From Derxia lacustris (GTDB lineage: Bacteria > Pseudomonadota > Gammaproteobacteria > Burkholderiales > Burkholderiaceae_E): DNA of 64,000 bases. The stretch covers positions 248,001-312,000 of the forward strand of contig NZ_MUHU01000002.1 of assembly GCF_002105195.1 (NCBI RefSeq), written 5' to 3'. Within the stretch, counting starts at the first letter, position 1. Every line of letters starts with the position of its first letter. A program made the position numbers and the translations under genes. Below the pieces are notes generated by a model. The model was not told the origin of the DNA. It ran no database searches and worked only from the letters and a program-made list of their open reading frames with translations. Shown piece after piece: positions 1 through 7,939 of the stretch.

Positions 1-293
1 GCGGTCACGCGCAGCAGGCCGCGCGGGCGGTCCTGGATGCCGAGCAGCTCGGCCTCGGCTTCGTCCAGCAGTTCCAGCGCGCCGGCCGCGTGGGCGTGAT
101 AGCGCTCGCCGGCCTCGGTCAGGCTCAGATGGCGGCTGGTGCGGTTGAGCAGCCGGGCGCCGACGCGGCGTTCGAGCGCGGCGATGTGCTTGCTCGTCAT
201 CGCGGCCGACAGGCCCAGCCGCTCGGCCGCGCCAGCAAAGCTGCCCGCGTCCACCACCTCGCGGAAGACCTTCAGACCGAGCAATCCGTCCAT
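1..293 (-). CDS. LysR-family transcriptional regulator, N-terminal part
   Basis: The reverse strand reads ATG at 293-291 and stays open to the window edge, giving about 97 residues. The protein begins MDGLLGLKVFREVVDAGSFA and continues with a LysR winged helix-turn-helix: a GAAERLGLS helix, then SKHIAALERRVGARLLNR, the recognition-helix signature of LTTR proteins. The effector-binding domain lies outside the window, so the ligand cannot be guessed. It is divergent from the short membrane ORF and ferredoxin that start at 397 and 740, and LysR regulators often control the divergent neighbour, so those genes are candidate targets (inference). Truncation is due only to the window boundary. Confidence 0.88.
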   Translation of the reverse strand, partial: MDGLLGLKVFREVVDAGSFAGAAERLGLSAAMTSKHIAALERRVGARLLNRTSRHLSLTEAGERYHAHAAGALELLDEAEAELLGIQDRPRGLLRVT

Positions 294-396
294 TGAGTTT
301 CTTTTTGGGAAAGAAAGCCTCAACGGTATCGCGCTCGATCAACGGGCAGGAAAGCTTTACGGTCGGCAGCTCCGGCTTCCAGCATCTTCGATCGTC
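294..396. promoter_or_regulatory. Divergent intergenic region between LysR gene and small membrane ORF
   Basis: About 100 bases separate the LysR start from the next ATG on the other strand. The stretch is less GC-rich than its surroundings (TTTCTTTTTGGGAAAGAAAG, 298-317), as expected of a divergent promoter region with a LysR binding site. No clear T-N11-A operator could be fixed by eye. Confidence 0.35.
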
Positions 397-735
397 ATGT
401 CTGATCTCTCCTCCCTCAAGGCCGCGCAAGCACGCGGCCCGGTTGCCACGCCGCTCGCGGCGGCGGTGGCGGCCTCATCAGCTGTCACGGCTGCGTCGGC
501 CGCCTCGACCATCGCGGCCGCCATGGCCGGCGCACCGGCGGGTTCGGCGCGCGCGAAGGCCAATGCGCAACGCCCCGAGCTGTGCGCCGGGCAGCTGCTG
601 CCGCTGCCGGCCAATCCGCTCGCGCGCGCGGCCGTGCGCGGCCGGCGGCTGTTCGTCGCGGCAGTGGTCGTCAGCGCGCCGATCGGCTGGGGCATCGGGG
701 CGCTCGGCCTGCTCGGGCACTGGGCGCTGGGCTGA
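397..735 (+). CDS. Small hypothetical protein with C-terminal membrane segment
   Basis: This 112-residue ORF starts MSDLSSLKAAQARGP, passes through an alanine-rich stretch (roughly residues 25-50), and ends with one hydrophobic segment (LFVAAVVVSAPIGWGIGALG) that could be a membrane anchor. No family is recognised. The stop at 733-735 lies four bases before the GTG of the ferredoxin gene, which suggests translational coupling and is the main support for it being a real gene. No strong Shine-Dalgarno is visible upstream, and alanine-rich ORFs arise easily in this composition, so it could still be spurious. Confidence 0.45.
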   Translation: MSDLSSLKAAQARGPVATPLAAAVAASSAVTAASAASTIAAAMAGAPAGSARAKANAQRPELCAGQLLPLPANPLARAAVRGRRLFVAAVVVSAPIGWGIGALGLLGHWALG

Positions 736-739
736 GTCC

Positions 740-1090
740 GTGCCCTTCGTCGTCACCGAAGCCTGCATCCGCTGCCGGCATACCGACTGCGCGGTCGTGT
801 GCCCGATGTCCTGCTTCCGCGCGGGACCCGACGTTCTCGTGATCCATCCGGACGAATGCATCGACTGCGCGGTGTGCGTGCCCGAATGCCCGGTCGGCGC
901 GATCTTCCCCGACACCGGACTGCCGGCCGGCCAGGAGGCCTTCGCCGCCATCAACGCGCGGCTCGCGCGCCACGCGGGCTGGCCCGTCATCACCGAGCGC
1001 GAAGCCGCGCCGGCCGATCACGCGCGCTGGGCCGAGGTGAAGGACAAGCGCGCGCTGCTCGCCGCGACGCTCGCGCGGCTGCCGGGCTGA
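740..1090 (+). CDS. fdxA: 7Fe/8Fe ferredoxin, FdxA type
   Basis: The 116-residue product uses a GTG start and reads MPFVVTEACIRCRHTDCAVV. Two ferredoxin cysteine clusters follow: CIRCRHTDCAVVCP and later CIDCAVCVPECP, with the conserved connecting motif VIHPDECIDC. This is the FdxA pattern (a [3Fe-4S] plus a [4Fe-4S] cluster), whose members are about 107 residues with a C-terminal extension after the second cluster, as here. The GTG was chosen because it places the protein in register with family N-termini; the longer upstream reading of this frame is unrelated arginine-rich sequence. It acts as a cytoplasmic low-potential electron carrier; its partner is unknown. It lies four bases after the small membrane ORF. 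Confidence 0.9.
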   Translation: MPFVVTEACIRCRHTDCAVVCPMSCFRAGPDVLVIHPDECIDCAVCVPECPVGAIFPDTGLPAGQEAFAAINARLARHAGWPVITEREAAPADHARWAEVKDKRALLAATLARLPG

Positions 1091-1091
1091 T

Positions 1092-2018
1092 TCAGCCCTC
1101 GCCGCCGGCCACCGTGTCGTGATGCCAGTCGGGCAGCTTCGCGCCGCAATGGCGGCAGAAGTTGGCCTCGGGCGAATGGCCTTCGGTCAGGCAGAACTGG
1201 CAGGTGCGCGTGGTGACGGCGCCGGGCCAGCCGCGCCGCTGGGCGGTCATCTCGGCGGTGACGATGCCGGTCGGCACCGCCAGCACGCCCCAGCCGAGCA
1301 GCATCATCACCGACGAGATGAGGCGGCCCAGCTCGGTCTTGGGCGTGATGTCGCCGAAGCCGACGGTCGTCACCGTGGTCACCGCCCAGTACATCGCCAC
1401 CGGAATGCTCGTGAAGCCGTTGTCCGGCCCCTCGATCACGTACATGACCGAGCCGAACACGAGGATGAGCATCAGCACGAAGCTCAGGAACACGGCGATC
1501 TTGCGGTAGCTCGCGCGCAGCGCCGCGCCGAGCGCGCTGAACTCGGCCACGTAGGCCGTGAGCCGCAGGATGCGGAACACCCGCAGCAGCCGCAGCACCC
1601 GCACGTCGATGAGCACATGCGCGCCCGGCACCAGCACCGCGATGTAGGTGGGCAGGATCGACAGCAGGTCGATCACGCCGAAGAAGCTGAGCGCATAGCG
1701 GCCCGGCCGCCGCACGCACAGCAGCCGCGCGACGTACTCGGCGGTGAACAGCAGCGTGAAGAACCATTCCGCGCCGTACAGCCAGCCGCCCCAGCGGTCG
1801 GAGATCGCATGCGTGCTGTCGAGGATGGCGACCAGCACGCTCGCGAGGATGGCGCCGATCACCGCGAGGTCAAAGGCGCGGCCGGCGCGCGTGTCGGCCT
1901 CGAAGATGATGGTGTAGAGCGTCAGCCGCCAGCCCGACAGCGGCTTGCCGAACTGCTGCGCGGCGCGGGCATAGGCGGGGACGGGCGGTGGCGCGGGGCG
2001 GGCGGAAGTGCGGTCCAT
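1092..2018 (-). CDS. Voltage-gated K+ channel-type protein with C-terminal zinc ribbon
   Basis: The 308-residue protein has the six-transmembrane Kv/ion-transport layout: S1 (AFDLAVIGAILASVLVAIL), S2, S3 (FFGVIDLLSILPTYIAVLV), an S4 voltage sensor with arginines every third position (VLRLLRVFRILRL), S5, pore loop and S6. The selectivity filter TTVGFGD is near residues 216-221, so K+ selectivity is expected. The start MDRTSARP was chosen because the longer frame upstream is low-complexity. After S6 the tail carries CQFC...CRHC with a GAKL ending, a double-CxxC zinc ribbon that is uncommon in bacterial Kv channels. The gene ends two bases from the convergent fdxA stop. It acts in the inner membrane. 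Confidence 0.88.
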   Translation of the reverse strand: MDRTSARPAPPPVPAYARAAQQFGKPLSGWRLTLYTIIFEADTRAGRAFDLAVIGAILASVLVAILDSTHAISDRWGGWLYGAEWFFTLLFTAEYVARLLCVRRPGRYALSFFGVIDLLSILPTYIAVLVPGAHVLIDVRVLRLLRVFRILRLTAYVAEFSALGAALRASYRKIAVFLSFVLMLILVFGSVMYVIEGPDNGFTSIPVAMYWAVTTVTTVGFGDITPKTELGRLISSVMMLLGWGVLAVPTGIVTAEMTAQRRGWPGAVTTRTCQFCLTEGHSPEANFCRHCGAKLPDWHHDTVAGGEG

Positions 2019-2181
2019 GGGCGACGGCGCGAATCTGGATGAAGCCAAATTGAAACAAAGTGCGCGCGGCGGCAAGCGGCGTTGCGACGGGCGCGATGTT
2101 GCGCGCAAGACGGTGGCGAGCCGTGCCGGTGCACCGCCGGCGGCCGCGCGGGAAGGCGCCGCCCAGCCAGCCATCATGGCA

Positions 2182-2195
2182 ATTTCGGCCGAAAT
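2182..2195. promoter_or_regulatory. Palindrome upstream of toxin-antitoxin operon (candidate operator)
   Basis: ATTTCGGCCGAAAT is a perfect 14-base palindrome about 40 bases before the antitoxin start. Phd/YefM antitoxins normally bind palindromes over their own promoter, so this is a natural autoregulatory operator. Binding is inferred. Confidence 0.4.
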
Positions 2196-2234
2196 GGCTA
2201 AGATTCAGGCATTCCCCGCCGGAACGAGGCCGTC

Positions 2235-2603
2235 ATGTCCGCATCTGCTTTGAGCCTTACCACCTCCCTCGGCCAGTCGGTCGAGATGCCCGCCTTCAGC
2301 GCCACCGAGGTCAAGAACGAATTCGGTCGCGTGCTCGAAACCGCCTTCACCAAGGGCGCGGTCGCGATCACGCGGCATGACGCGCCCAAGGCGGTGCTGC
2401 TGTCGCTCGACGCTTGGCGCGCGCTTACCGGCGCGCAGGCCGCGCCGGCCGATCCGCTCGCGGCGCTCGGCGCCGAATTCGATGCGCTGCTCGCCGGCAT
2501 GCAGACGCCGGCGGGCCGATCGGCGGGCGAGGCGCTGTTCGACGCCTCGCCCGATGAACTCGGCGCCGCCGCCGTGATGGCCGCCGCCACTGCCGGCCGA
2601 TGA
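2235..2603 (+). CDS. Phd/YefM-family antitoxin
   Basis: The 122-residue product contains the Phd fold: FSATEVKNEFGRVLETAFTK followed by GAVAITRHDAPKAVLLSLDAW, the DNA-binding and dimerisation half of the family (about residues 20-65). The remaining 55 residues form an alanine-rich C-terminal tail ending LGAAAVMAAATAGR, the usual place for toxin contact. A GAGG ribosome site sits six bases before ATG. Its stop overlaps the ATG of the downstream zeta-like gene by four bases (ATGA), typical of a toxin-antitoxin pair with the antitoxin first. It probably represses its own operon and neutralises the partner. Confidence 0.85.
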   Translation: MSASALSLTTSLGQSVEMPAFSATEVKNEFGRVLETAFTKGAVAITRHDAPKAVLLSLDAWRALTGAQAAPADPLAALGAEFDALLAGMQTPAGRSAGEALFDASPDELGAAAVMAAATAGR

Positions 2604-3334
2604 CGGCCGCCGCGCCGCCAACCGATTCCGCCGCGGTGCCGACCGCCGCCGTCGCCTCGACCTCCGCCAGCAGCGCCGCGCCGCCCGCCGACGGCGCCGT
2701 ACCGCGCCCGACGATCCGCGTGCTCGCCGGCACCAACGGCGCCGGTAAGAGCAGCGTGGCCGGCGCGATGCTGCGCGCCGCCGGCGGCGATTGGTTCAAC
2801 CCCGACGCGGTCGCGCGCCGCCTGCGCGACGCCCATCCCGATCTCGACCAGGCCACGGCCAACGGCCTCGCCTGGCAGGCCGGCAAGTCGCTGCTCGAAC
2901 GCGCGATCGCCGGCCGACTCGACTTCAACTTCGAGACCACGCTCGGCGCCAGCACCCTGCCGGCGCTGCTCGCGCGGGCGGCCGACGCGGGCTTCGCGGT
3001 GCGGGTCTGGTACGTGGGGCTGGAAAGCGTCGAGCTGCATCTGAAGCGCGTGGCCGAGCGCGTCGCCAAGGGCGGCCACGACATTCCCGAGGCCGACATC
3101 CGCCGCCGCTACGACGCCGGCCGGCGCAACCTCGTCGCGCTGCTGCCCCGGCTGGCGGAGCTGAAGCTGTTCGACAACAGCGCCGAGGGCGATCCGCAGG
3201 CGGGCATCTCGCCCCAGCCGCACGCGCTGCTGCACTGGAAGGATGGCCGGCTGCTGGCGATGTGCGAGCCGGCGGCGATGCCAGGCTGGGCGAAGCCGAT
3301 CGCGGCGGCGGTGCTGAGGCTGGCGGCGGGTTGA
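2600..3334 (+). CDS. Zeta-toxin-like P-loop kinase
   Basis: The 244-residue protein has a disordered Ala/Pro/Ser-rich head (1-36), then a P-loop domain: IRVLAGTNGAGKSSV with Walker A at about 44-51, WFNPDAVARRL, and FNFETTLGASTLPALL. These features match the COG4185/zeta-toxin-like ATPases, in which the NPD and ETT motifs surround the phosphoryl-acceptor site. Zeta toxins phosphorylate UDP-N-acetylglucosamine; whether this branch does so is not known from sequence. It overlaps the Phd-type antitoxin by four bases, so a toxin role is favoured. An alternative is a cytoplasmic kinase with no toxic role. Confidence 0.8.
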   Translation: MTAAAPPTDSAAVPTAAVASTSASSAAPPADGAVPRPTIRVLAGTNGAGKSSVAGAMLRAAGGDWFNPDAVARRLRDAHPDLDQATANGLAWQAGKSLLERAIAGRLDFNFETTLGASTLPALLARAADAGFAVRVWYVGLESVELHLKRVAERVAKGGHDIPEADIRRRYDAGRRNLVALLPRLAELKLFDNSAEGDPQAGISPQPHALLHWKDGRLLAMCEPAAMPGWAKPIAAAVLRLAAG

Positions 3335-3423
3335 GACGGGCGGGCCGGCACGCCGTCGCCCGCAAACGCCGGCAGCCACAAGCGCCTGCAACCAAAGCTG
3401 CGCCGGCATGAGCGATCACGCAT

Positions 3424-3441
3424 GCTGCAAACGCTTGCAGC
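3424..3441. repeat. Palindrome GCTGCAA-N4-TTGCAGC, one of a recurring set
   Basis: Seven-base arms match perfectly around the spacer ACGC. The site lies between the convergent ends of the zeta-like gene and the deaminase gene. The same core, TGCAA-N4-TTGCA, recurs at 29747-29760, 34035-34050 and 52851-52868. Confidence 0.6.
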
Positions 3442-3447
3442 CCGGCA

Positions 3448-4827
3448 TCACCTCACCAGCAACTGTCGCGCAAACGCGTTGTGCCGCTCCAGCACCACCG
3501 GCAGATCCACCGTGGTGACGCGCCCGTCGCGCACTACCACACGGCCGTTGATGACGCTCGTCGCCACCTTGGGCGGCGCGCAGAACACCAGCGCCGCCAC
3601 CGGATCGTGCAGCGCGCCCGCGAACTCGATCGCGCCCAGGTCGAAGGCCACGACGTCCGCCGCCATGTCCACCGCCAGCGCGCCGATGTCGTCGCGGCCG
3701 AGCACCTTCGCGCCGCCGAGCGTGGCGATCTCCAGCGCCTCGCGCGCGCTCATCGCGGCCGGGCCGAAGCCCACGCGCTGGAGCAGCATCGCCTGCCGCG
3801 CCTCGCCGAGCAGATGGGCGCCGTCGTTCGAGGCCGAGCCGTCCACGCCGAGGCCCACGCTCACGCCCGCGTCGCGCATCTTGCGCACCGGCGCGATGCC
3901 CGAGGCGAGCCGCATGTTCGAGCACGGGCAGTGCGCGACGCCCGTGCCGGTGCGCGCGAACAGGTACACGCCCTCGTCGTCGAGCTGGACGCAGTGGGCA
4001 TGCCACACGTCGGGGCCGACCCAGCCGAGGTCTTCGACGTACTCGGTCGGCGTCATGCCGAACTTCTCGCGGCTGTAGGCGATGTCGTTGACGTTCTCGG
4101 CCAGATGCGTGTGCAGCGACACGCCGCATTCGCGCGCGAGCGCGGCCGAGTCGCGCATGAGTTCGCGGCTGACCGAGAACGGCGAGCAGGGCGCGAGCAC
4201 CAGCCGCGTCATCGAGAAGCGGCCGGGGTCGTGGTACGCGTCGATGAGGCGCTGGCTGTCGTCGAGGATGTCGGCTTCGCGCTCGACAAGGCTGTCGGGC
4301 GGCAGGCCGCCGGCGCTCTCGCCGACGCTCATGCTGCCGCGCGCGGCGTGGAAGCGCATGCCGATGCGGCGCGCCGCGTCGATGCTGTCGTCGAGCGTGC
4401 AGCCGTTGGGGTAGAGGTAGAGGTGGTCGCTGCTGGTGGTGCAGCCCGAGAGCATCAGCTCGGCCATTGCCGTCTGCGTCGAGATCTCGATCATCTCGGG
4501 CGTGATGCGGCTCCAGATCGGGTACAGCGTCTTGAGCCAGCCGAACAGTTCGGCGTCCTGCGCGGCGGGCACGGCGCGCGTCAGGCTCTGGTACATGTGG
4601 TGATGCGTGTTGACGAGGCCGGGGATGACGATGTGACCGGTCATGTCGAGCACTTCGTCGGCGGTCGGCGGCAGTTGCGCCGTCGGGCCGACCTGGGCGA
4701 TGCGGCCGTTCACGCAATACAGGCCGCCGCCGCGGATCTCGCGGCGCTCGCCGTCCATGGTGACGAGCACGTCGGCGTTGCGGACGAGCAAGGTCTTGTT
4801 TCCAGTTGCGGCGGAACGGGCCGGCAT
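3448..4827 (-). CDS. 8-oxoguanine deaminase-type amidohydrolase
   Basis: The 459-residue protein is a COG0402 metal-dependent deaminase. It has the N-terminal beta-sandwich strand KTLLVRNADVLVTMDG, the metal-binding VNTHHHMYQS (His75-77), HTHLAEN in the middle, a GVAHCPCSNMRLASG strand, and GLGVDGSASNDG with the catalytic aspartate. The combination THHHMYQSLTRAVPAAQDAE and CPCSNMRL resembles 8-oxoguanine deaminase and hydroxydechloroatrazine hydrolase. The first activity would make it a purine salvage or nucleobase-damage enzyme. The start MPARSAATGN has a GAAGGTG ribosome site; the frame remains open 42 codons further upstream with no support. It is transcribed divergently from the glycosidase at 5077. 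Exact substrate is uncertain. Confidence 0.85.
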   Translation of the reverse strand: MPARSAATGNKTLLVRNADVLVTMDGERREIRGGGLYCVNGRIAQVGPTAQLPPTADEVLDMTGHIVIPGLVNTHHHMYQSLTRAVPAAQDAELFGWLKTLYPIWSRITPEMIEISTQTAMAELMLSGCTTSSDHLYLYPNGCTLDDSIDAARRIGMRFHAARGSMSVGESAGGLPPDSLVEREADILDDSQRLIDAYHDPGRFSMTRLVLAPCSPFSVSRELMRDSAALARECGVSLHTHLAENVNDIAYSREKFGMTPTEYVEDLGWVGPDVWHAHCVQLDDEGVYLFARTGTGVAHCPCSNMRLASGIAPVRKMRDAGVSVGLGVDGSASNDGAHLLGEARQAMLLQRVGFGPAAMSAREALEIATLGGAKVLGRDDIGALAVDMAADVVAFDLGAIEFAGALHDPVAALVFCAPPKVATSVINGRVVVRDGRVTTVDLPVVLERHNAFARQLLVR

Positions 4828-4954
4828 CGATTCACCTTCAGAAAGAAATGGCGCGCCAGAATCGGCACGCCGGTCGGCAATGATGCAGTGCAAGCCGCGC
4901 GCCAGCCGGGGCTTACGCCTTTCGGGTGGCTTGCGGCCGATGGTCGAGCGCAAG

Positions 4955-4984
4955 CCGGAGTTGCCGCTGCCGGAGTTGCCGCTG
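4955..4984 (+). repeat. Two tandem 15-base units in the divergent intergenic region
   Basis: CCGGAGTTGCCGCTG is repeated exactly twice, followed by a degraded third copy (CCGGATTCGCCCTGG). It lies between the deaminase start and the glycosidase start. No function is evident; replication slippage is enough to explain it. Confidence 0.6.
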
Positions 4985-5076
4985 CCGGATTCGCCCTGGC
5001 CACCGGATTCGCCGCCGCCGGCCCGCGCCGGCCGACGCCCCCTTCCGAACCTTCGCTCTCCCGCGCGCCTGCCCCA

Positions 5077-7404
5077 ATGTCCTTACGACTCCGCCCGCTC
5101 GCCCTCGCCGCTCTGCTCGCGGCGCTGTCCGTCCTGCCCACCCTGCCGGCCGGCGCCGATCCGGTGGCCGATTTCGCGCCACCCGACAACGACCTGCGCT
5201 TCGACGCCGCCGGCGCCACCCTCGGCAACGCGGGCGACGGCTGGTTCGTGCCCGTGACCTTCGCGCCCGGCGCCGCGCCGCGCCTCACGCTCGCGCCGCC
5301 CGCCGGCGAATGGAACTGGGCCCGGGCCGGCAGCCTGCGCCTGCATGCGCAGAACGGCATGCCCTGGGCCGTCACCTTCGATCTCGCGCTGACCGATGCC
5401 GCCGGCAACCGGCTGGAGGCCCGTGTCGCGCTGCCGCCCGGCCCGCCGCAGACGCTGGTGCTGCCGCTCGCGGCCACGAGCGGGCGCGGCTGGGGCATGG
5501 TCGCCGCGCCCTTCGCGCCCTGGCTGCGCAATGACGAGCGCCTGCTCGTCGCCACCGAGGTGCGCGGCGCGATCGACCGCGCCCACATCACCGGACTGAC
5601 GCTGTCCATTCCCGGCCCGACCGCGCCGCAGACCCTGCTGTTCGGCAAGCTCTTCACCGACGCCGAGGGACTGGACGCGCGTCTGGCCTACGAGCGCATC
5701 GTCGATACCTTCGGCCAGCTCAACCGGGGCCAGTGGCAGGACAAGGTGCTGTCGAAGGCGGAACTGCTCGAAGCCGCCGAGGACGAGGACGACCAGCTCG
5801 TGCAATGGGCCACCGAGGTCAAGCCCGCCGACGCCTTCGGCGGCCTGCCCGACGCACCCGGTGCCGCGCCGCTCGTGCCGGTGCCGCTCACGGCGACCGC
5901 GCCGCCGCCGGCCGCGACCGCGCCCGCCGACACCGCCGTCGAGGGAGGCGCACCGGCGGGGGCCACGCCCGCCGCTCCCGCCCCGAATGCCCCCGCCTCC
6001 GGCTTCTTCCGCACCGAAAAGCGCCCCGGCGCCGACGGCCAGCCGCGCTGGTGGCTCATCACGCCGGCCGGCAACCGCTTCTTCTCGCTCGGCGTCAACA
6101 CGCTGCGCATCGACGATGCCGACACCGTCGTCGAGGGCCGCGAATTCATGTTCGACGACCTGCCGGCGCGCGCCGATCCGCTCGCCCGCTTCTACGGCCA
6201 GCGCGACGCCGGCAGCGTGCTCGGCGCCGACGCCGGCGCAGCCCAGGGGCGCGGCTTTGCGCGCGGGCGCAGCTACGACTTCTATCGCGCCAACCTGTTC
6301 CGGCGCGACCGCGACCGCTTCGAGGCCGCCTGGCGCGACCGCGCCCATCTGCGCCTGCGCGCCTGGGGCTTCAACACCGTCGGCAACTGGAGCGACGACG
6401 CCCTCACCGCCCAGCACCGCACGCCCTATGTGCGCAACCTGGAAATCGGCGGCGACTTCGCCCGCATCAGCGACGGCCACGACTGGTGGGGCCGCAGCCC
6501 CGATCCCTTCGATCCCGCCTTCGCCGCCGCCGCCGACAGCGCGCTGGCCGCCGGCACCCGGGCCCGGCGCGACGATCCCTGGCTGATCGGCTGGTTCGTC
6601 GACAACGAGCTGGCCTGGGGCAACGGCGCCGCCAGCGATCCGCGCCAGCGCTATGCGCTCGCCTACAGCACCCTGCGGCTCGACGGCACGGCGCCCGGCG
6701 CCGGCTTCGCCAAGCGCGCCTTCGTCGAGCTGCTCAAGGCGCGCTACGGCGAGGTGGCGCTGTTCGCCAACGCCTGGGGCATGGCGCTCGACAACTGGGA
6801 GCAGCTGCTCGCGCCGGTGTTCACCGCGCCGCTGCCCGATGAGCAGCATCCGGCCGTCGCCGCCGACCTGTCGGCCTTCCTCGGCTTGCATGCCGAGACC
6901 TACTACCGCGTCGTCGCCGAAGCGCTCAAGCGCCACGATCCCAACCACCTCTACCTCGGCAGCCGGCTCGCCAGCCGCACGCCCGAAGCCACCGCCGCCT
7001 GCGCGCGCTGGTGCGACGTGGTCAGCTTCAACCTCTACGTGCCCGACATCGCCAGCGGCTTCGAGGCGGCCGAATTCGCCCACTACGACAAGCCGGCGCT
7101 GCTGACCGAATTCCACTTCGGCAGCCGCGATCGCGGGCCGTTCTGGAACGGCGTCATGGCGGTCGCCAGCGAGCCCGAGCGCGCCGGTGCCTATGCCCGG
7201 ATGCTGGCCTCGGTGGCGGCCAATCCGGCCTTCGTCGGCGCGCACTGGTTCCAGTACCTCGACGAACCCGCCACCGGCCGCTGGCTCGACGGCGAGAACG
7301 GCCATCTCGGCCTGGTCGCCATCACCGACCTGCCCTGGAACGAGTTCGTGCCCGGCGTGCGCGCCGCCAATCTCGGTCTGCTGCGCCGGCTCGGCGGCGA
7401 ATAA
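5077..7404 (+). CDS. Secreted GH50/beta-agarase-like glycoside hydrolase
   Basis: The 775-residue product starts MSLRLRPLALAALLAALSVL, a signal peptide with a cleavage region around PAGADP. Residues 30-230 form a beta-rich carbohydrate-binding-like region, about 260-310 a Pro/Ala linker, and the rest a TIM-barrel hydrolase. GWFVDNELAWG (Glu511) and LLTEFHFGS (Glu678) give the acid/base and nucleophile glutamates expected of clan GH-A, and NHLYLGSR plus HWFQYLDEP are reminiscent of GH50 agarases. Substrate could be agarose-like or another beta-galactan or beta-glucan. Export to periplasm or outside is expected. No transporter or polysaccharide-utilisation cluster lies alongside. Confidence 0.75.
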   Translation: MSLRLRPLALAALLAALSVLPTLPAGADPVADFAPPDNDLRFDAAGATLGNAGDGWFVPVTFAPGAAPRLTLAPPAGEWNWARAGSLRLHAQNGMPWAVTFDLALTDAAGNRLEARVALPPGPPQTLVLPLAATSGRGWGMVAAPFAPWLRNDERLLVATEVRGAIDRAHITGLTLSIPGPTAPQTLLFGKLFTDAEGLDARLAYERIVDTFGQLNRGQWQDKVLSKAELLEAAEDEDDQLVQWATEVKPADAFGGLPDAPGAAPLVPVPLTATAPPPAATAPADTAVEGGAPAGATPAAPAPNAPASGFFRTEKRPGADGQPRWWLITPAGNRFFSLGVNTLRIDDADTVVEGREFMFDDLPARADPLARFYGQRDAGSVLGADAGAAQGRGFARGRSYDFYRANLFRRDRDRFEAAWRDRAHLRLRAWGFNTVGNWSDDALTAQHRTPYVRNLEIGGDFARISDGHDWWGRSPDPFDPAFAAAADSALAAGTRARRDDPWLIGWFVDNELAWGNGAASDPRQRYALAYSTLRLDGTAPGAGFAKRAFVELLKARYGEVALFANAWGMALDNWEQLLAPVFTAPLPDEQHPAVAADLSAFLGLHAETYYRVVAEALKRHDPNHLYLGSRLASRTPEATAACARWCDVVSFNLYVPDIASGFEAAEFAHYDKPALLTEFHFGSRDRGPFWNGVMAVASEPERAGAYARMLASVAANPAFVGAHWFQYLDEPATGRWLDGENGHLGLVAITDLPWNEFVPGVRAANLGLLRRLGGE

Positions 7405-7939
7405 GCCGCGCCAACGGCCGGCGGCGCCGGATTCGGCCCGGCATTGCATGCCGCCGGGCCGAATCAGGTGCAATCGCGCGCCAATTGCCGCCGCCCGACC
7501 CGAATGCCGGCGCAATCGCCACCAGAGAAAAGACTAGGCATTTTCATTAGGTGTGCGGATTGCGCCGGCGCGAATCGCGCATTCCGCAAAAGCGCATACC
7601 CACTTTCTGCGCGATGCAGGACGGCAGCGCATTCCCCGCAACGGCAACTGCGGCAACTACGTCCTCGTTAATAGAACGGCCTATTCCGGCCGACTACACT
7701 GCGCGCCCGGCATCCCAATCACGCCCTGCAATGGCCGCAACGGGAATTGACCTGGCGCCGGAAAATCCGCCTGCCCCAATCCAACGGAATTCACGTCTTG
7801 CATCGGTATGGGGCAAGAGTCGGAACAATTTCGTCCACCTGGGGCTGGCAGGTGAATTTGCGCACAGGAAGATTCGACGGGCTTGACTACGGTTGGGCCA
7901 CAGCCAACCGGGTTACAACCCTCTCCTTCAGGAACAGCA
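7405..7939. promoter_or_regulatory. 535-base non-coding region upstream of PEP-CTERM gene
   Basis: No convincing gene is present; the short frames here lack ribosome sites and family features. The region is richer in A/T words (GCAATTG, GAATTG, GCATTGC) than the coding DNA. It holds a terminator-like hairpin at 7430-7465. TGGCAGGTGAATTTGC at 7846-7861 resembles a sigma-54 -24/-12 element but with one base too many between GG and GC. TTGACT at 7883-7888 is a possible -35. A small stem (GGTTGG/CCAACC, 7891-7909) lies just before the next gene's ribosome site. Confidence 0.4.
7430..7465 (+). terminator. Hairpin after the glycosidase gene
   Basis: GATTCGGCCCGGC (7430-7442) pairs perfectly over 13 bases with GCCGGGCCGAATC (7453-7465) around a ten-base loop, 26 bases after the stop. 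There is no T-tract, so it may act as an mRNA 3' stabiliser or a weak terminator. Confidence 0.55.

Noticed and set aside
3481..5076. Upstream extension of the glycosidase frame over the deaminase gene
   Set aside because: The true start at 5077 is marked by a signal peptide; the extension is His/Arg-rich and antisense to the deaminase.
5083..7515. 810-codon minus-strand frame opposite the glycosidase
   Set aside because: No signal peptide or motif; the + strand frame has a signal peptide and both catalytic glutamates.
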